NCBI RefSeq assembly: GCF_000006565.2
Contig: NC_031474.1
Location: forward strand, 3,941,662-4,005,661
Length of the DNA: 64,000 bases
Source of the DNA: Toxoplasma gondii ME49
Taxonomy: Eukaryota > Apicomplexa > Conoidasida > Eucoccidiorida > Sarcocystidae
Direction of reading: 5' to 3'
Numbering within the stretch: position 1 is the first letter of the stretch; each line of letters opens with the position of its first letter. Under the pieces are notes generated by a model that was not told where the DNA came from, did not search any database, and was given only the letters and a program-made list of their open reading frames with translations. A program made the translations under genes and the position numbers. Positions 46,525-60,200 of the stretch are shown here, piece by piece.

Positions 46525-49341
46525 GCCGTTTTGGTGCGTCCAAGTTGGTCCTAGGCACTGGATTCTGCTTCTCACAAGGATTTTTGTGTTTTAGGAGACG
46601 GTGACTCGTCAGGCAAAGAGGTCGGCGCACCACAGGGACATCGCCGCACTCGCAGGAAACTAAGCCAGATTTGCCGCCGGCTCTTTTGCATACGCCCTGG
46701 CAGAATCCCTCGGAGGACGTCGTTCCTCTCGCCGCTAACGGAGACGGGGGTTTACGGAAATGCTTGAACAGTGACTAAAAAACCAATTCGATTGCGCCAA
46801 TCGCAGAGAATTCACTACTCCTGAAGGGTTAGACAAAATGAAAAAACGGGAATACTAGAGGGGCCGACCAAGGAAGGCACTTACGCCCGAACTACCGGTA
46901 GAATACGGTGACGCTCTGACGAAATCGCGCCCCGCCCAATGCGCAGCGGCGGCATTTACGCAGGGCCCATGCAACGAAAAACAGACCCCACAAGAACGAC
47001 GGAAACCGCGAAGAAAAACAAATCCTTGAAATTGCGTCAAAAAAGAACATTCGCGAGAAAGGCGTCTGTGCGTCGCCGATCACCGACGATGATATACCAA
47101 AACCACCCGTCCCCAGCGCCGTGGAGCTGTGCGAGGGGGAAATTCCAACAGCAGTGCAGCAGACGCTGCTTGCCGAAAGGTGATCGTCAGGTAATAGAGG
47201 TTGCCGGCACTGAGAGGTGGTCGCGCGTCTGACGCTGTGTGGGAACCCACGCCTCCACATGCTGTCGAAGCGCCATCACCAGCTCGCCTTGCCGGGCATT
47301 GACGGGGTCGGAGCCGGGGGGGATGACCCTGCAGACTTGACGTGGAAGCCGCTGAGAGAGAGTGCTTGACGAGGGCAACTGTGGTCGTGCCTAGGGCACA
47401 TGCCGGTCTCCAGAGACGCTGCTGGCAGCTGAAGTCTTTCCTCTTCTGCATTCGTAGTTACTTGCACCGGACCTGCTTTCTTTCCGACGACGTTCCTTCC
47501 CCCTGTCTTTTCCCAGGGGAGATTATGCTCCCGCGCACCACCATCAGTGCACAGTATCGCCTGACAGCGACAAGTTCCCCTCACAGAAGGCGAAACGAGC
47601 CAGGGTCGGTCAAGTGGGTGGCCGTGCTGCGACACAGGTAGAAAAACTCTGGTACGACAAAGGAAAACGAAAAAAACAACAGGTCGCCACACAGGAGACG
47701 CAGCTGCAGCATCGGCCTGTTGCCGGGGTAGCGTGCCGCGGACGCACTTGCACCCATGTGTTCGTCCCAGCAAAACGCCGGAGGTAGCTTCGTAACGTCG
47801 TGTGAGAATGCTACAGGCTCCCTCCGACTGTCTCACGAGCATGGTAATTCACGCAGGAGTTACCTGAGGTTATAAGAAACTTCTTAGTGGGATACCAGTA
47901 GCAGCGTCTACAGTGGCTCTACGGTAGCAGCCACTTCGGACTCGTCAGACGCGCCAAGCGGGCGTAAGCACATGCCCGACGACAAAAGGGTAAATGCGCT
48001 CAGCTATGCTGGGTGGTTGCTTCAAAATGTTGTGTATTATCCTTGCCATGTAATTACGAGTATCGTTGCTGAAATGTCAAAAACTGAACAGGATATCTAG
48101 TCGGGTCAGTCGCGGATTCCAGAGGGAAAACAGCAGGAGGGAGCAGGATGCCGTATGTGGAATGTCTCCGCTGATGGGCAACTCTAAACTCTCTTGATAA
48201 GGGTGTCCACAGCATGTGGTCACCACCAAGCTTGTCGTCCGCATTTCCCGCATCATCTGTGACTTCTGTGAGCTAGGTCATTACAGGCCCGACTCAATGT
48301 GTTTTCTGCCGCCCGACGACGAGCCCGTACACGCGACTGCCTTCTATTTGCGGGGGACCTAACGCGTTGGAACGCGTTCTCCCTTGAAGAACGAAATTGT
48401 TTTCTTTTGGAGAACTGAATAAACTGTCAACAAGGAAGCTACCACATTCCGTCGCAGAGCAAGCACCACTGCAAGAGACTACAATGAAACGGACGCCGGC
48501 CGTTTGAAACAGTGGCTCCTGTTACTTTGTAACAGCCAGTTATTAAAGTGTCATCATGGTCGAACATTGTCGGGAAGCAGAGGAAGAAGCTTCTGCACCT
48601 TCAGAAACGATGCGTAACTGCATTCTATAATGAGAGACAAACGTTCACGAGGGGGAAAGGAAACTGTGATGCAAAACTGGGAGTTTGTGTTGAGCGATCT
48701 TCCCCGCGAAACAAGCCAGTGCATTGCATGAGACACGAGCACGAAGAAATCCTACTCAGAAGAGTTGGGTGTTTCGTCCATGCTCCACAATTCTCCTGCC
48801 ATTTCATACTGCCAGAAAGAGAGGTGATTTATAACAGACTTAGACACCCAGCGAAAGCGCCACAACCAATTTCGAAGAACACTGCTGAACAACTGATGAA
48901 GTGATGATGTTATGTATCTCTTTCCCCGTTCCTCCATCCCTCTTTCCAAACGGAAAGTCCACATAGAGCCTTGTAACAATCTCAACCCGTTATCTTTCCT
49001 GGTCCCTAAGGAGGCGTCGGCGCGAACGCAGATCCCTGCCGTTATAACAATGACGGCCGCTGTAGCACCAGTAAGCTCCAAGCTTCTTCCATTTCAGTCT
49101 ATGTGTCACTCAAATATCTGCGTCATGAGGACTGTCTCCTCTTTGCAACAAAGACAGTCGGAATCTAATCCCTTTTTTTACTTTCTGTTGGTGACCGTTC
49201 TTCCCTGAAATCTCCACGTGCTCCGTTCAATGGAAGCTTTTCCGTGCTCGCCCGCCACGCTTGAGCAACAGATGGCTGCAGAGGGAAGCAAACAGACTCT
49301 TCGGCGTTTATCGAACGGTGGAAAAACGTGCACTTCCCTTT
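46525..49341. other. Upstream region of the repeat protein; no convincing gene
   Basis: The first few hundred bases should be promoter and 5' leader of the 42811-46524 gene. A 188-codon minus-strand frame (47842-47276) starts with ATG but has no recognisable feature and weak codon pattern. A + strand frame at 48548-48904 starts with GTG. Neither is supported. Confidence 0.45.
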
Positions 49342-50970
49342 TTAGAGGTGCTGCTGCCCTGTCTGGTTCAACATCGCGGCCCTAGTTCTCTCCGGAGCGA
49401 AGCGGACGGGAGTGTAACCGTTGGCACCCCATACATTTCCTGCCGCGTCGAAACCGTAGTTGTACTGCGTCTGAAAGTAGCCGACATGCACAAAAACATC
49501 CTCCCGGGGTGTGAGACCTATTGTGAGATTGGGAATGTAACCACTCAAGTACCTACGCGAGAAACCTCCCCTCTGCCCGATGGGAGGTTGTACTGTTGGA
49601 TAAAGCATCGATATGACAAATCATGATTGTCCATATGGCTACAGAGTATAGTCTGCTGCCACTACTTCCCTCTTAGCAGAGATCACAGATACAGCTGTAG
49701 GGACGCAAGATTCCTTCCCCTTTCAGGTCTACTACTGGCACGAACCGTTTCAGCACTTCCACAACGAGTCCCACCACCAAAATGACACGAAGATCAACGA
49801 AGGGCATCCCTGTGTCAAATGGCGCTGGCCGTGTCACGCGTTGTGTCAAGGGAACATTTTTGCTGTTCTCCCCTGCTGCTCATTGTACTGGTTCGCTGTG
49901 TTGGAACCCGCTGCCAGCCTGCTGTATCCTGGCCACACGCTAGCTTCGTTCCGACAACTTTCCCCACCTGCAGGATGTAGTGGAAGTTTTCCCGAATGCT
50001 GTCGTAGAGCGCATGGGCAAGAAGTGCATTCATGTCCTCTTGAGGAGGCTCTTCGAAAGAACAAGGGCACGAGACAGCCGCCGGGAGATTCTGGCGCGCT
50101 GCCGGCTTTGCGTCGTAGTGGTAAGACCAGTAGACCGGCGAAGTAGTCATGTAACGTTGCGGTGCGCTCACAGGAAGCTCCTTTTGGGAAGGAAATGCTG
50201 AAAAGCCGAGCACGAAACAACACACACGTGAAAGTGATCTTCCCCGTGGTGCCTGCAGTGGGGACAAACGTCCCCTATTGGTCGCGTTTACTGGCATGTG
50301 ACGCCAATATTGAAAACCTGAGCAGCTTGCTCCAGTAGATAAAAATTTACCGATGTGTACACACAGCAAACAACTTGCGCAGGTTTTGTTTACACATAGC
50401 CTGAACTCAGAAAAAGTTTGGTTTTTCGCTCCACAAGTGATCAGAGAGGGCCACTACGTAGGACACGCTTTCGATGGTTAGCAAAGCCACTTCACAGTGT
50501 GACGCATTAACGCAACAAGCCAGTTAATCCGTGATTTCATGCTTTACGCGCAACTCTACGTCCCACGATCCTGAAAGCGCCACGCCAGAAGCCGAGAAGT
50601 ACGTGTTCCTAACCCTCGGTAAAACGGCAGCTAATCTCTTGTTCAGGATTCTAAAAACTTCACACAAAGGAAATACGTTCAAGCGACAATAACTCGTCTT
50701 TTCAGCTGTCATGCAAGCATACACTCCCACGTCTGCATTCTACACGCTTTTCGTCCGTTCCTCCGCGCGGAATTATGCTGCGTTGACGACAGTTTGAGAA
50801 TGAAACGGCGTTTTGCCCGCGGCAATTTCCGAGTCGCCTTGCCCACGTACCCGAACCAGTTGGCTGCTCCATTGCTCCGGGAGAAATTGCTGAAGAAATT
50901 AGAAAGAGCCAAAGCGGCGTCGCCGATCTTTGTAGCCGGGCGATTTGCTCTTTCCTGGTGATCTTCCTGT
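49342..50970 (-). CDS. Possible multi-exon hypothetical gene (low confidence)
   Basis: Exon-like pieces on the minus strand: about 50970-50709 (ATKIGDAALALSNFFSNFSR, ANWFGYVGKATRKLPRA); about 50190-49972, ending at a CTGCAG|GTGGGG donor (SAPQRYMTTSPVYWSYHYD, NALLAHALYDSIRENFHYIL); about 49808-49690 (a hydrophobic ILVVGLVVEVLKRFVPVV stretch); and about 49593-49342 (GYIPNLTIGLTPREDVFVH, YFQTQYNYGFDAAG, stop TAA). Acceptors and donors exist, but not all phases can be matched, and no start codon is secure. The pieces read more like protein than the surrounding shadows. No family was recognised. A small secreted or membrane protein of the parasite is possible. Confidence 0.3.
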
Positions 50971-52529
50971 TCAGCCGGCTCAGCAGTATTTCGCGACACC
51001 GCTACCTTGGCTCTCGGTTACGTACAGACCTCGTCGTTATCGCACGGGAACTTACGCGAAGCAGAATCTCGGAACGAGTAGTTGGGGGAAAATCTTGATG
51101 GAAAGCAACTTCAGCAAAGGGAGATGACAAGAAGCAAACGGAAATGAAGTACTTGTAGTTGAGGGTCTCGTTGCCAGCATAATTAGCTCGCCACCATCTT
51201 GCGCATCGCGCTGTGGCAATCGACGCTCGCTAACCCCGGCAGCGGCCTGTTTGCCCTTTCGCTCGAGCTCCTGCGCAAGCCACCTGAGCGCAGCTACCTC
51301 TCTTATGGGGGTCCCTTAAAGCCTCTTTCAGCTCCTTTGAATGGTGAGCAGGCTGTTTGAGTGTGCGAAATGTCTCGTGCGTTGAATTCATCTCGCACGT
51401 AGCACTGCGAAGAGCACCGCATGGCCGAGAAAGAACTGTCAGGCGTCCGCCTCCTTTCAGCACCAAGAAGGCCGCCACCTGTCAAGTTGCCCATTTCTCG
51501 CTGATACATCGCACATAATCCAGAAAGATGAAGACGAAAAACCTGCCTTTTCCCCACCTTTGCTCCGCAGCCACACCGAGAGAGAGCGGCTGAGAGAGAC
51601 ACGCTACCCCTGGTGACTCCGTGGTTGCCCGCTGCTAGCACCGCTACGCCAGGACACATCGTGGGTGACTGGGGACCTTCCCGGCGCTTCGCCGTCTCCT
51701 GTGGTACCGTGCTTGTGGTGTTGAGCCGACACCGCGGCGTAGATGTTGACTCGCCAGGGAGCCGGTGTCTCCCTTCACCGGGAAAGGTGCTGGAAAGCTC
51801 AGAGTCTTTCTCCACAACCGACCAGGTCGAGGAATCGACGGCGAACGAATCGTTCGTGGCGAGGGCATACATAGGCCGCGGCCTGCTTGCTCATTTGCTT
51901 TTCGCCATGCCCAAGCCCAAGATCTGAAGCGAGCTCTTATGCAATTAACCCTTCCAGTTGCGCGGAGCCTCAACACGAGATTGAAAACGTCGAGTGTCAC
52001 AATATGTGTGGCACCTAGACCTTCATTTGGCACGTCGCTTTCTTTGTGCGCCCTGAAACTCTATCGGCCTCCCTACACGACAGCGGTGAAGGAGGGGGGC
52101 ACAACTGCTGGGGTCGGATCACCCGCAGGAAGGGTGTAAGACAAGAGGAACTCAGTTAGACAAGACACCTTCCAGAGTCACCAGTTTTTGGCAATTCAGA
52201 CACGCGGTGATGGATGAAACGCCTACGTGCGAACTGAACACGGTGCATCTAAAACCCCCTTGTGTTGGGGTTGGACGCCTACATCCCGTCTCCGCGCGCT
52301 ACTGAAGCTCAACTTCGCGTCGCTGTGTGCGCGAAGTTGAGTTGCCTGCTGTTCCTGTCTAGCAAAGTTTCCAAGTAGAGACTCTTGTCGTCAACTGCTT
52401 GTCCTCCCCCATGAATTTCATCTCACTCCAGAAAATTCCGCACTCCGAAGCTTCAAGAAACCGATTTTCATGCCGCAGTCTCGGTAGTTTCAGCTTGTCC
52501 CCGTACCTCGTTCTCCGGAACAAATAAAA
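50971..52529. other. Spacer and presumed promoter/5' leader of CuTP
   Basis: Open frames on the minus strand at 51303-52033 are short and unsupported. The 3' part contains two adjacent inverted repeats (52250-52341) and ends at the CuTP start with an A-rich context (aataaaaATGG). Confidence 0.45.
52308..52341. promoter_or_regulatory. Perfect 12-bp inverted repeat upstream of CuTP
   Basis: CTCAACTTCGCG at 52308-52319 and its exact reverse complement at 52330-52341, separated by 10 bases. In RNA it would fold as a 12-pair stem with a 10-nt loop about 190 nt before the CuTP start codon. A smaller CCCC/GGGG hairpin lies just upstream (about 52255-52272). Whether this is in the 5' UTR, a protein-binding dyad or chance is unknown. 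Confidence 0.55.
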
Positions 52530-55500
52530 ATGGATGAGCCCCCGACAGGAGAACCCTCGACTTCTGCGTGTGTCCCTTTCCCCGCCGCATCTAGTCCCCA
52601 GTCTCCTCCCTTCAACGTATGGGAATTCAGAGTAGGAGGAATGCGGTGCGGGAATTGCGCCAGGAATATCGAAAGCAAAGTGAAACAAACCTTCACGTCC
52701 GAGATTCTCGCCGTTGATGTCGATGTTCGGGCGGGACGCGTCAAAGTTTCCACTTCGGGTGCCTGCTGTCGAAGACCCTCTGCTGCAGTAAGGCATTGAA
52801 AGCTGAACGTCAAATGTCCCAGCACCCGAAAGAAACTTCGGCTCTGCATATTTATATTCGTAGGGACAGTCGCACAGACACCGGCGTATCATTACCGTGC
52901 AACGATGTGCAGCAGGGTAAAGACAGCTGTAGAAATAAATCAATATGTATACGTGTATGCGAACGCATCTGTAAGGTGCTGTGGACGCGCTTTGTCTCTT
53001 CGATTTGCCACTCCCAACATGCATTCCTGCCTAGACGCCCTGGCAACCACGAGCAAGTGGTACGGTCTCTGAAAACCGTGGCACACTGGGTGTGTTGTCT
53101 CTCTTTTTTGTTTCCGGTTGATGCCTCTTATTTGCGTGTGTCTCTCCCCGTGCCTTTCTTCTCGATGTCTCGTATGACGCGTATTCGTTGCTTCTCGCAT
53201 GTTCTTTCTGGTGTCACTCGCCGTTTCCCTTCCTTTTTGTCTCTTCCCTTTCAGCGCGGTATCGTAACGCAAGCGCAGATTGCCGCCGTGATCGAAAGTC
53301 TCGGACTAGACGTGTCGCTCGTGAACGAAGCTGCCCCAACCAACAACTCTTCGTCGTCTGCGACGTCGGCGGATGTTTCGGCCTCTCCCTCGTCTTGCGC
53401 CGCAGCGGACGAGACGGCCATGCCAGTGCAGCGCGGCGCAGATGCCACGTACGGAGGCCAAGAAGCGCGTTCCACGGCGCAGCTCCACTATGCCGAACTC
53501 CAGGTCGAAGGTGAGACAAACCTGTCACCAGACGTTTTCAACTCAGCTCAGGTACTCCTGCTGATCGTGACCAGTCGTTCCTGTCCGAATCGTCTTCAGT
53601 AACAAGGGAGCACAAAGCTGAATGGAGGTGCCGCTGCACTCCGAGGATCAGAGGCAAAGTGACTCCATCCTTGCTAGCTGGTTCGACTTCACCGCGGTTT
53701 GCTCCTCGATGCCGCGTCTGCATGCCCTCCAGTTATTTTTCATTCGCAGCTGAGACACGAAGCCTTTACATCTAGAAAAAAATAAATGTGTGTAGGTGCG
53801 CACACGCCAGCATGAATGTGCTGCTGTAAATGCGTCTGTAGGTCCGTTCTTGAAGGCGGCTAGGTCAGCTGCAGCTTCTCGAGAGCATGTTTAGCTCCGT
53901 TCGGGCTTCCCGTCCGATCGTGTTCGTGTGAACTGACGAGGAATGGGCGTCGCTTTCTGCGTGCTTCCCCGTCCCGGGGTACGCGGTCCACGCAGCTCAC
54001 ATCGGCGTCCGTCTCTCCAGCTAAAGCAGTGTGCCGTGGATTTTGAATCGAACCGCCAGCTCAATACTTTAGGATTCACCACTAAACGTGTTCAACCGAT
54101 TCCTCTGCCCCGACCGAGATGAAACTGTGGCACATGTTTCCCTTGACGAGCGGTGTGATTGAGGGTCGTTTGCATGCGAACGAGTCTGTGAGACCTTTTT
54201 TCTTTTTCCAGGGATGTCCTGCGCGTCTTGCGCGAGACACATCGAAAAACACGTTCAGAAGCTGCCTGGTGTGACGTCGATCACCGTCAATCTGATCCTA
54301 GACTCAGCGACGGTTGAATATCGAGCGTCGTGCGACCCTTCGTTCCCGTCACCTACTGTGACAGTCGAGGAGATTCGCCGCCAAATAGAAGATTTGGGCT
54401 ACCGCGCAAGTGTCACTCTCGACCGCCTCCGTGATCACCCCGCCACGGCGTCTACTTGGCCACCGAATCAGGCCCCGCCGTCCGGCGCTCACGGAGACGC
54501 GGTCGCGGGAGGGGACAGGAGAGATCGGGAGACACAGCGGCTTGGCTCCTTGTCTGCTGCTGCCACATGCGCCCCCCAGGCAGCGACACTGCACCTGTGT
54601 CTTCTCCCTCCGCTTCCTTCTCGCGGGATGTTGTCTTGTCCGCGTCGTCCAGACTTGCAAACGTTCTCTCCGTCTCCACGCGACGCGTCGCTTGCCTCTT
54701 CCTCGCTTCTCAGCACCCACACGCAGCCTCTCCTTCACTCTGCCTCAACACAGACCGAGACCCATGGGGTGTCGTCCTTCCCGCGCCAGGCTTCTTGCGC
54801 GCGCGCAGTGTCTCTGACACAGTGTCCCTCCTCGACTTCGTTGTCTTCGGACCCGTCGTGTTCCTCTGACACTTCGGAGCGCGTAGCCGCCTTCGTCAGT
54901 TGGTTAGAGAAGCAGTCAGGTGTTGCCTCCGTCACTGCGGCGCCCGACGGCGGCGCGCCGGAGCGTGCAAGACGCAGGACGCAGGTTTTCGTTTCTTCGC
55001 TGCGAAGCGCGGCATGCACAGGTCAGCCTGGTGCCGCTATTCTGTCGCGCGCGACCTGCCACCCGGCTCCCCTCGCTTCCACCGCTCCTCGAGCTCCCTA
55101 CGAATTGAGTGTGGAGCGACGCGAGCTTCAGCTCTCTCTCCCGGGGATCAAGGTGACCTACTTCCCCGACCAAGTTGGGGCGCGGGAGATTCTCGAGCGA
55201 GCCCGCGAGGCCGGGTGGAATGTCGAGTGGGACGCGACAGCCAAACAGAAATTCGGCGACCTCCAGCAGGCGGCGAAAGTAGAAAGCGTACTGTTCAGAC
55301 AGTTCGTCTCTGCGCTCCTGCCGTCCATCATCATATTCGCGATGATGATGGTCATCCCCGTGGACGCCTTCCCCAAATGGATGGTAAGCGGGAGACCGAG
55401 GGAAAGGAGAGGGAGACGGGAGGGTGACGCAGCCAGCGGGCGTCACCTGGAACTTTCGCTCTCAGCTGGGTGGAGGTGGGGCATCGCGTAGGCTGAACAG

Positions 55501-57211
55501 AAACCTATTTCTTCTGGAACATATTCCATTCCATAGCAAGTGTCTTGTTTCGCTTGATTAGGTTTACGTAAAACAAAAGGAGTGTCCGCAGGTAAAGTAG
55601 GTTCTTTGCAAGGGCGTCGCAGGGGCTTTCTACGGTTCAAAGTTTAGGGTCCTCATTGAGGTAAATGTTTGCCTGCAGAACCTTCGACTTATCCCTGGGA
55701 TCTCGCTGCGCCTGCTTTTCGTCCTACTCCTGGCGACAGCTGTCATGTACGGACCGGGCTGGCGCTTCCACCGCGCTGCGTATGAGGCGACACGCCACCG
55801 GATTGCGGACATGAACGTTTTGGTCTCCCTGGCGACAAACATCGCGTTTCTGTATTCGTTTATCGCTGTTCTCTTTACGATCTACGTCTCTGTCGCGGTG
55901 CCCCGCGGAGACGAGGTAGCCTCGTTCACTGCCGATTCGGCGCTCTCGTCCTTGAATCCTGGGCCTCCCTTCCTTTCCGCCTCCTCTCCCGAACCAGATT
56001 CCCCTCCGTGGGTGTCTTCGCCCTCGCCGGCTGCTGCTGTCCGTGGCGCTGCACTGAAAGCTTCTCCGTCTGTTTTCGAGCGCGTGACGGAAGAAGAAGG
56101 AATGGGGGGAGCACGGAAAGGGCCTGTTGACTCGGTTCGCGAGGTCGGTCTGTCACAGCGAGATGAAGTGAAGTGGAATGTCGTACCCCCGAGTTTGCCC
56201 TCTCCTTTGCGCCACTTCTTCCCCTTTCCCCGTTACCTCGCTGCTGTCTCCGATGAGTTCCGCAACGAAGCGACGGGCCTTCGCATGCGACCGGCACCTG
56301 CGAGTAAAGGCCAAGGAACAGACCCGCAGTCGAGTGCTTCACTCCTTCTGACTGGAGAAGAGTTCGCGGAACTCTACGCGTTTTCGGGGCGAGAACCAGA
56401 CCTGTCGGTCGGCGCTTCGAAGCTGGACACTCCATTTTCTTCGTTGTCACCGAGGGGGCTTCCTCCCCGTTCTTCAGTCCCCTCGTCCGAGCCGACACCC
56501 CTGTCGAGCAGGAACCCACGATCGGCTGCATCTGTCTCTTCTGAGACGAGTTTGTCTGCTCCCTCCGATTCGCCGTTCGAAAACGCCGAACCCATGGATC
56601 CACCCACGTTTTTCGAAGTGTCTGCTGTGCTCATTTGCGTCCTGCTTCTCGGAAAACTTTTGGAAGGAAAGGCGAAGAGACGCGCGCTTGTCGCGCTGGA
56701 CGAACTGTCTGCGGCTCAGCCGGAGTTTGCCATGGTGGTCCGGAAACAGTTGTCTTCCTTTCGGGCCTCACGAAATGGCTCCACAACCCACTGCGAGAAG
56801 GCGCCCAGGACGGGAGAAGAAGCTGCGAAGCTGCAGCTGGACCTCCATCGTAGAGAAGAAGCGGCGACCACCGAGGAGACAGAGCGAGACCAAATCGGGG
56901 CACTGGGGCCCCACCCGAATCAACGGAGCAGCGGAGATGGCGTGGGCAGAGACAGCGTCACCTCGGAGAAGGCTGCGAGTTGGCAAGACGCCGCGGATCG
57001 CCAAGGGGGAGCGCGACAGTGCAGCGCCCAAAGATCAGCGGCAGAATACTTTGACGAAATCATACCTGTTGAACTTCTCCAACTAGGCGACGTGGTTCGA
57101 GTGCCGCCGGGCGCCACCGTTCCAGCTGATGGAGAAAAGATCAATGAGGTACAGACACGGAATAATGTACACACGACCTGTTCAAACACAGATGTTTCTG
57201 TGAATACATTC

Positions 57212-57243
<32 letters not shown>

Positions 57244-60200
57244 GCATATGGTTATGTGGACTTGCCGTGATGTGGGTACCCGCGGTTGGATGGGCATACA
57301 TTCCTTCCTGTTGGCGTCTGCCACACCGGCCATCAGAGTGTGGTGCGTTGCTTTTGGGGTGACGTTCCATGAACGTTTGTCCTTCTTCAGGAGGAGTCTC
57401 TCCTCAGCGAGGCGTTGCTGACAGGCGAGAGCATGCCTGTCTCCAAAATGAAGGGGGACACCGTTCTAGGCGGCTCCATGGTCGTTGGCGGTCACGGCGC
57501 GGCGCGTCGCCCTTCGTCTCCGGCACCAGGCGTCGGTCCAGTAGCGGAGCGGGGAGAAGACGCGACGAGAGCAGGACCAGAGGGAGCTTCTTTGCTTCTG
57601 GTTCGTGTCCAGAAGCTCGGGACTGCGAGTGTTCTGGGGCAGATCTTTCAGCTCGTGAAAGAAGCGCAGGGGACGAAGACGAAGACGCAGGAGTTCATTG
57701 ACCGCGTTGCCGGGTACGGAGGTAGACGAGGATGAGCGGGCGAGACGTCTGGCCCTTCTAATGTTCGCGAGGCTGAAGAAGGAGTCACGTATGGCGGCAA
57801 AGGATGTGCACAGAGAGAAACAAGGAGCATGCATATGCGTTTTTTCGTGGTACTTGGTAGAAAGAGGGAAGGAGAAATGCGAACGAGGAAGCGCATGCTC
57901 GCCCGGGAGATGTCATGAGGAGCGTGACGCGAAGCATCGCAAACAACACATGTTTGACTCGTCTCGACCTTTGACCGTCTGTTCACATTCTCAGGTATTT
58001 CGTTCCCGGCGTCCTCCTCATATCCGCCGTTACAGTCGTCGTGTGGCTGGTCCTCCTCTTTGGAGGCATCGTCACTCCTTCCCTCTCACATTTCGACGAC
58101 GAAACTCTTGAAGCCTTTCCCGTTGCTTCACGAATTCTCTTCGCGCTGCAGTTTGGCATTGGCGTCCTGTCTATTGCTTGTCCATGTGCCCTAGGTAGGC
58201 CGAGAGGGATGCCGTATGAGGGATGCCGTGTTCGAGCACCACCTGTTCCGGACTTTCGCAGGTTCCGCGGTCTCCTCACAATTTGTTTCAGCTTGCTGCG
58301 GCCCGACGAGTTCTCCCCTTTCTTCCACGCGTTTTTGCCTTTCCTCCGCCGACGCACATGTTTGGGCCTCCCGGCACACATTGCCTTGTCCTGTCCCTCT
58401 CGGCGAGTTCTTCTTTTCCTTGCATTCTGCTCCGCCTTGTTTTTTCTCTTTCCTCGCCGTCCTGCGTGGCCGATGTCCATTGTCTGGAGCCAACAGCGGT
58501 CGCAGTGAACGCGAGTGTCGGATCTCCTCTCGCTGCGTAGTGAGGAAACGTACAGCGGGCACTGGTTGGACTGCATGTTTCTCTTGTGCGTCGTCTGTTT
58601 GTGCTGCGTAGGTCTCGCCGCGCCGACGGCACTGATGGTGGGCACCGGCGTGGCTGCGCGTCTGGGCATTCTTGTCAAAAGTGGACAAGCCTTTGAATTC
58701 GCGACCAAGCTGAAGGCGCTTGTTCTCGACAAAACGGGAACAGTCACCAGTGGTGAGGCGATAGACTTGAGGCGTTGTTCTATAGGCACAGACGGCCAAC
58801 GGAGATATACTCCCCGTGTTCCCTCTTTGCCAGACCTTCCCTTGGTTTCCTGCGATGAACCATATCATTTTCAGGCGTCTTCGAAGTGCAAGAAGTCGTT
58901 CTCCTCAGCTCTTCGTTCGCTCACATTGCCGCCCTTTCAAACGTTCCAGATTGGCGCTCAGTGCTGTCCCCCTCGTCTCTCGCTCCTCGTCTCTCCTCCC
59001 CCTCTCCTTCCTCTTCTTCCTTTTCCTCCTCTTCTCGGGGAGGTTGCGAGGACTTATGCGTTGCGGTAGACCGGAACGCAGATTCACCCTCTTCGCTGTT
59101 CCCTTCAGCTTCTACGCTGGGGCTGAGTGTGAGGGACCTGAGCAGCCGTGCGCTACCAGAGGGCGGCATCGCTTCAAGGAGCGGGGACGTTTCAAAGCTC
59201 TCTCGGGACTCCACGGAAGACGCTTCTGAGACGACGGCTGGCGTCGCACGAGGGCACAGGCTGGCGTCTACGTCGCCTCCGACTGAGAAAGAGGAAATGT
59301 CTCTGCATGCGACAGAGCAGACTTCTTCGGCGAATGCATCCACCACGTCGATGCAGAGCTATTCTGTCTCCTCGTTTCAGGAGATGCTCTCCGCGTTCGT
59401 GTGGATATTAGGTGTGGCAGAAAGAAACAGCGAGCATCCGGTTGCCGCTTCGCTGATGGACTTCGTTCGGTCTTGGAAGGGTGAGCGATGTTCTCTGAAA
59501 ACGTCGAAAAGAGAGAAGTATAGCGCGGTCCCCCTGGGTTTCCAACTGTATTGTGTGTGCCACAGTATGGCGAAGCAGACACACCAGAGGCTCTCTGCCG
59601 CATCCTTTGTGGTCTCCTGGGATTTCGACAAGAATGCTCGCTAGCCTCTCGGTGACCACAAAATCAAGACAGACCCGGGTTTTCTCGCACGAAAACTTCG
59701 TGCTTTTGCCTGGGTTAGGTTTCCATAGAGTTGCCCCTCCCGTCGCTCTGTTTTCCTTCCGTCCATCGGCTGTCTTTTTGTGTCTAGACGACTTTTTCAC
59801 TTACCTTTCAGTGGGTTTGTTTCTGCTTCGTAGACCTCCCTCCCCTCGCCAGCCCCTCCTCGTTCAAGGCTCTCCCTGGGCGAGGCATTTCGTGTCAGAT
59901 AGGCAGAGACCTCGCTGTTGAAGTCACCTCCCTGACGAATGCCGAGTCCAGCCGAGCTCCACTCCGTTCGTTTGACTGTTCCTCTGTTGGTGCTCCGGCG
60001 GCCTCCGGCGCTTCCGATGGTGCCTCTCCTTCCTCGACTCCCGCCTCGCAGGCAGCTCCTCAAATGGGTTGTTGCTCCGGCACCCAACGGAGAGATACAA
60101 GAGAGGAGATTACGGGGGAGGGAGAGAAGGGGAAGCACAGAGGGACAACAGCAGCCGTGGGCAACAGACGAGGAGACATCGAGGGTGAAGACGCGGGCGA

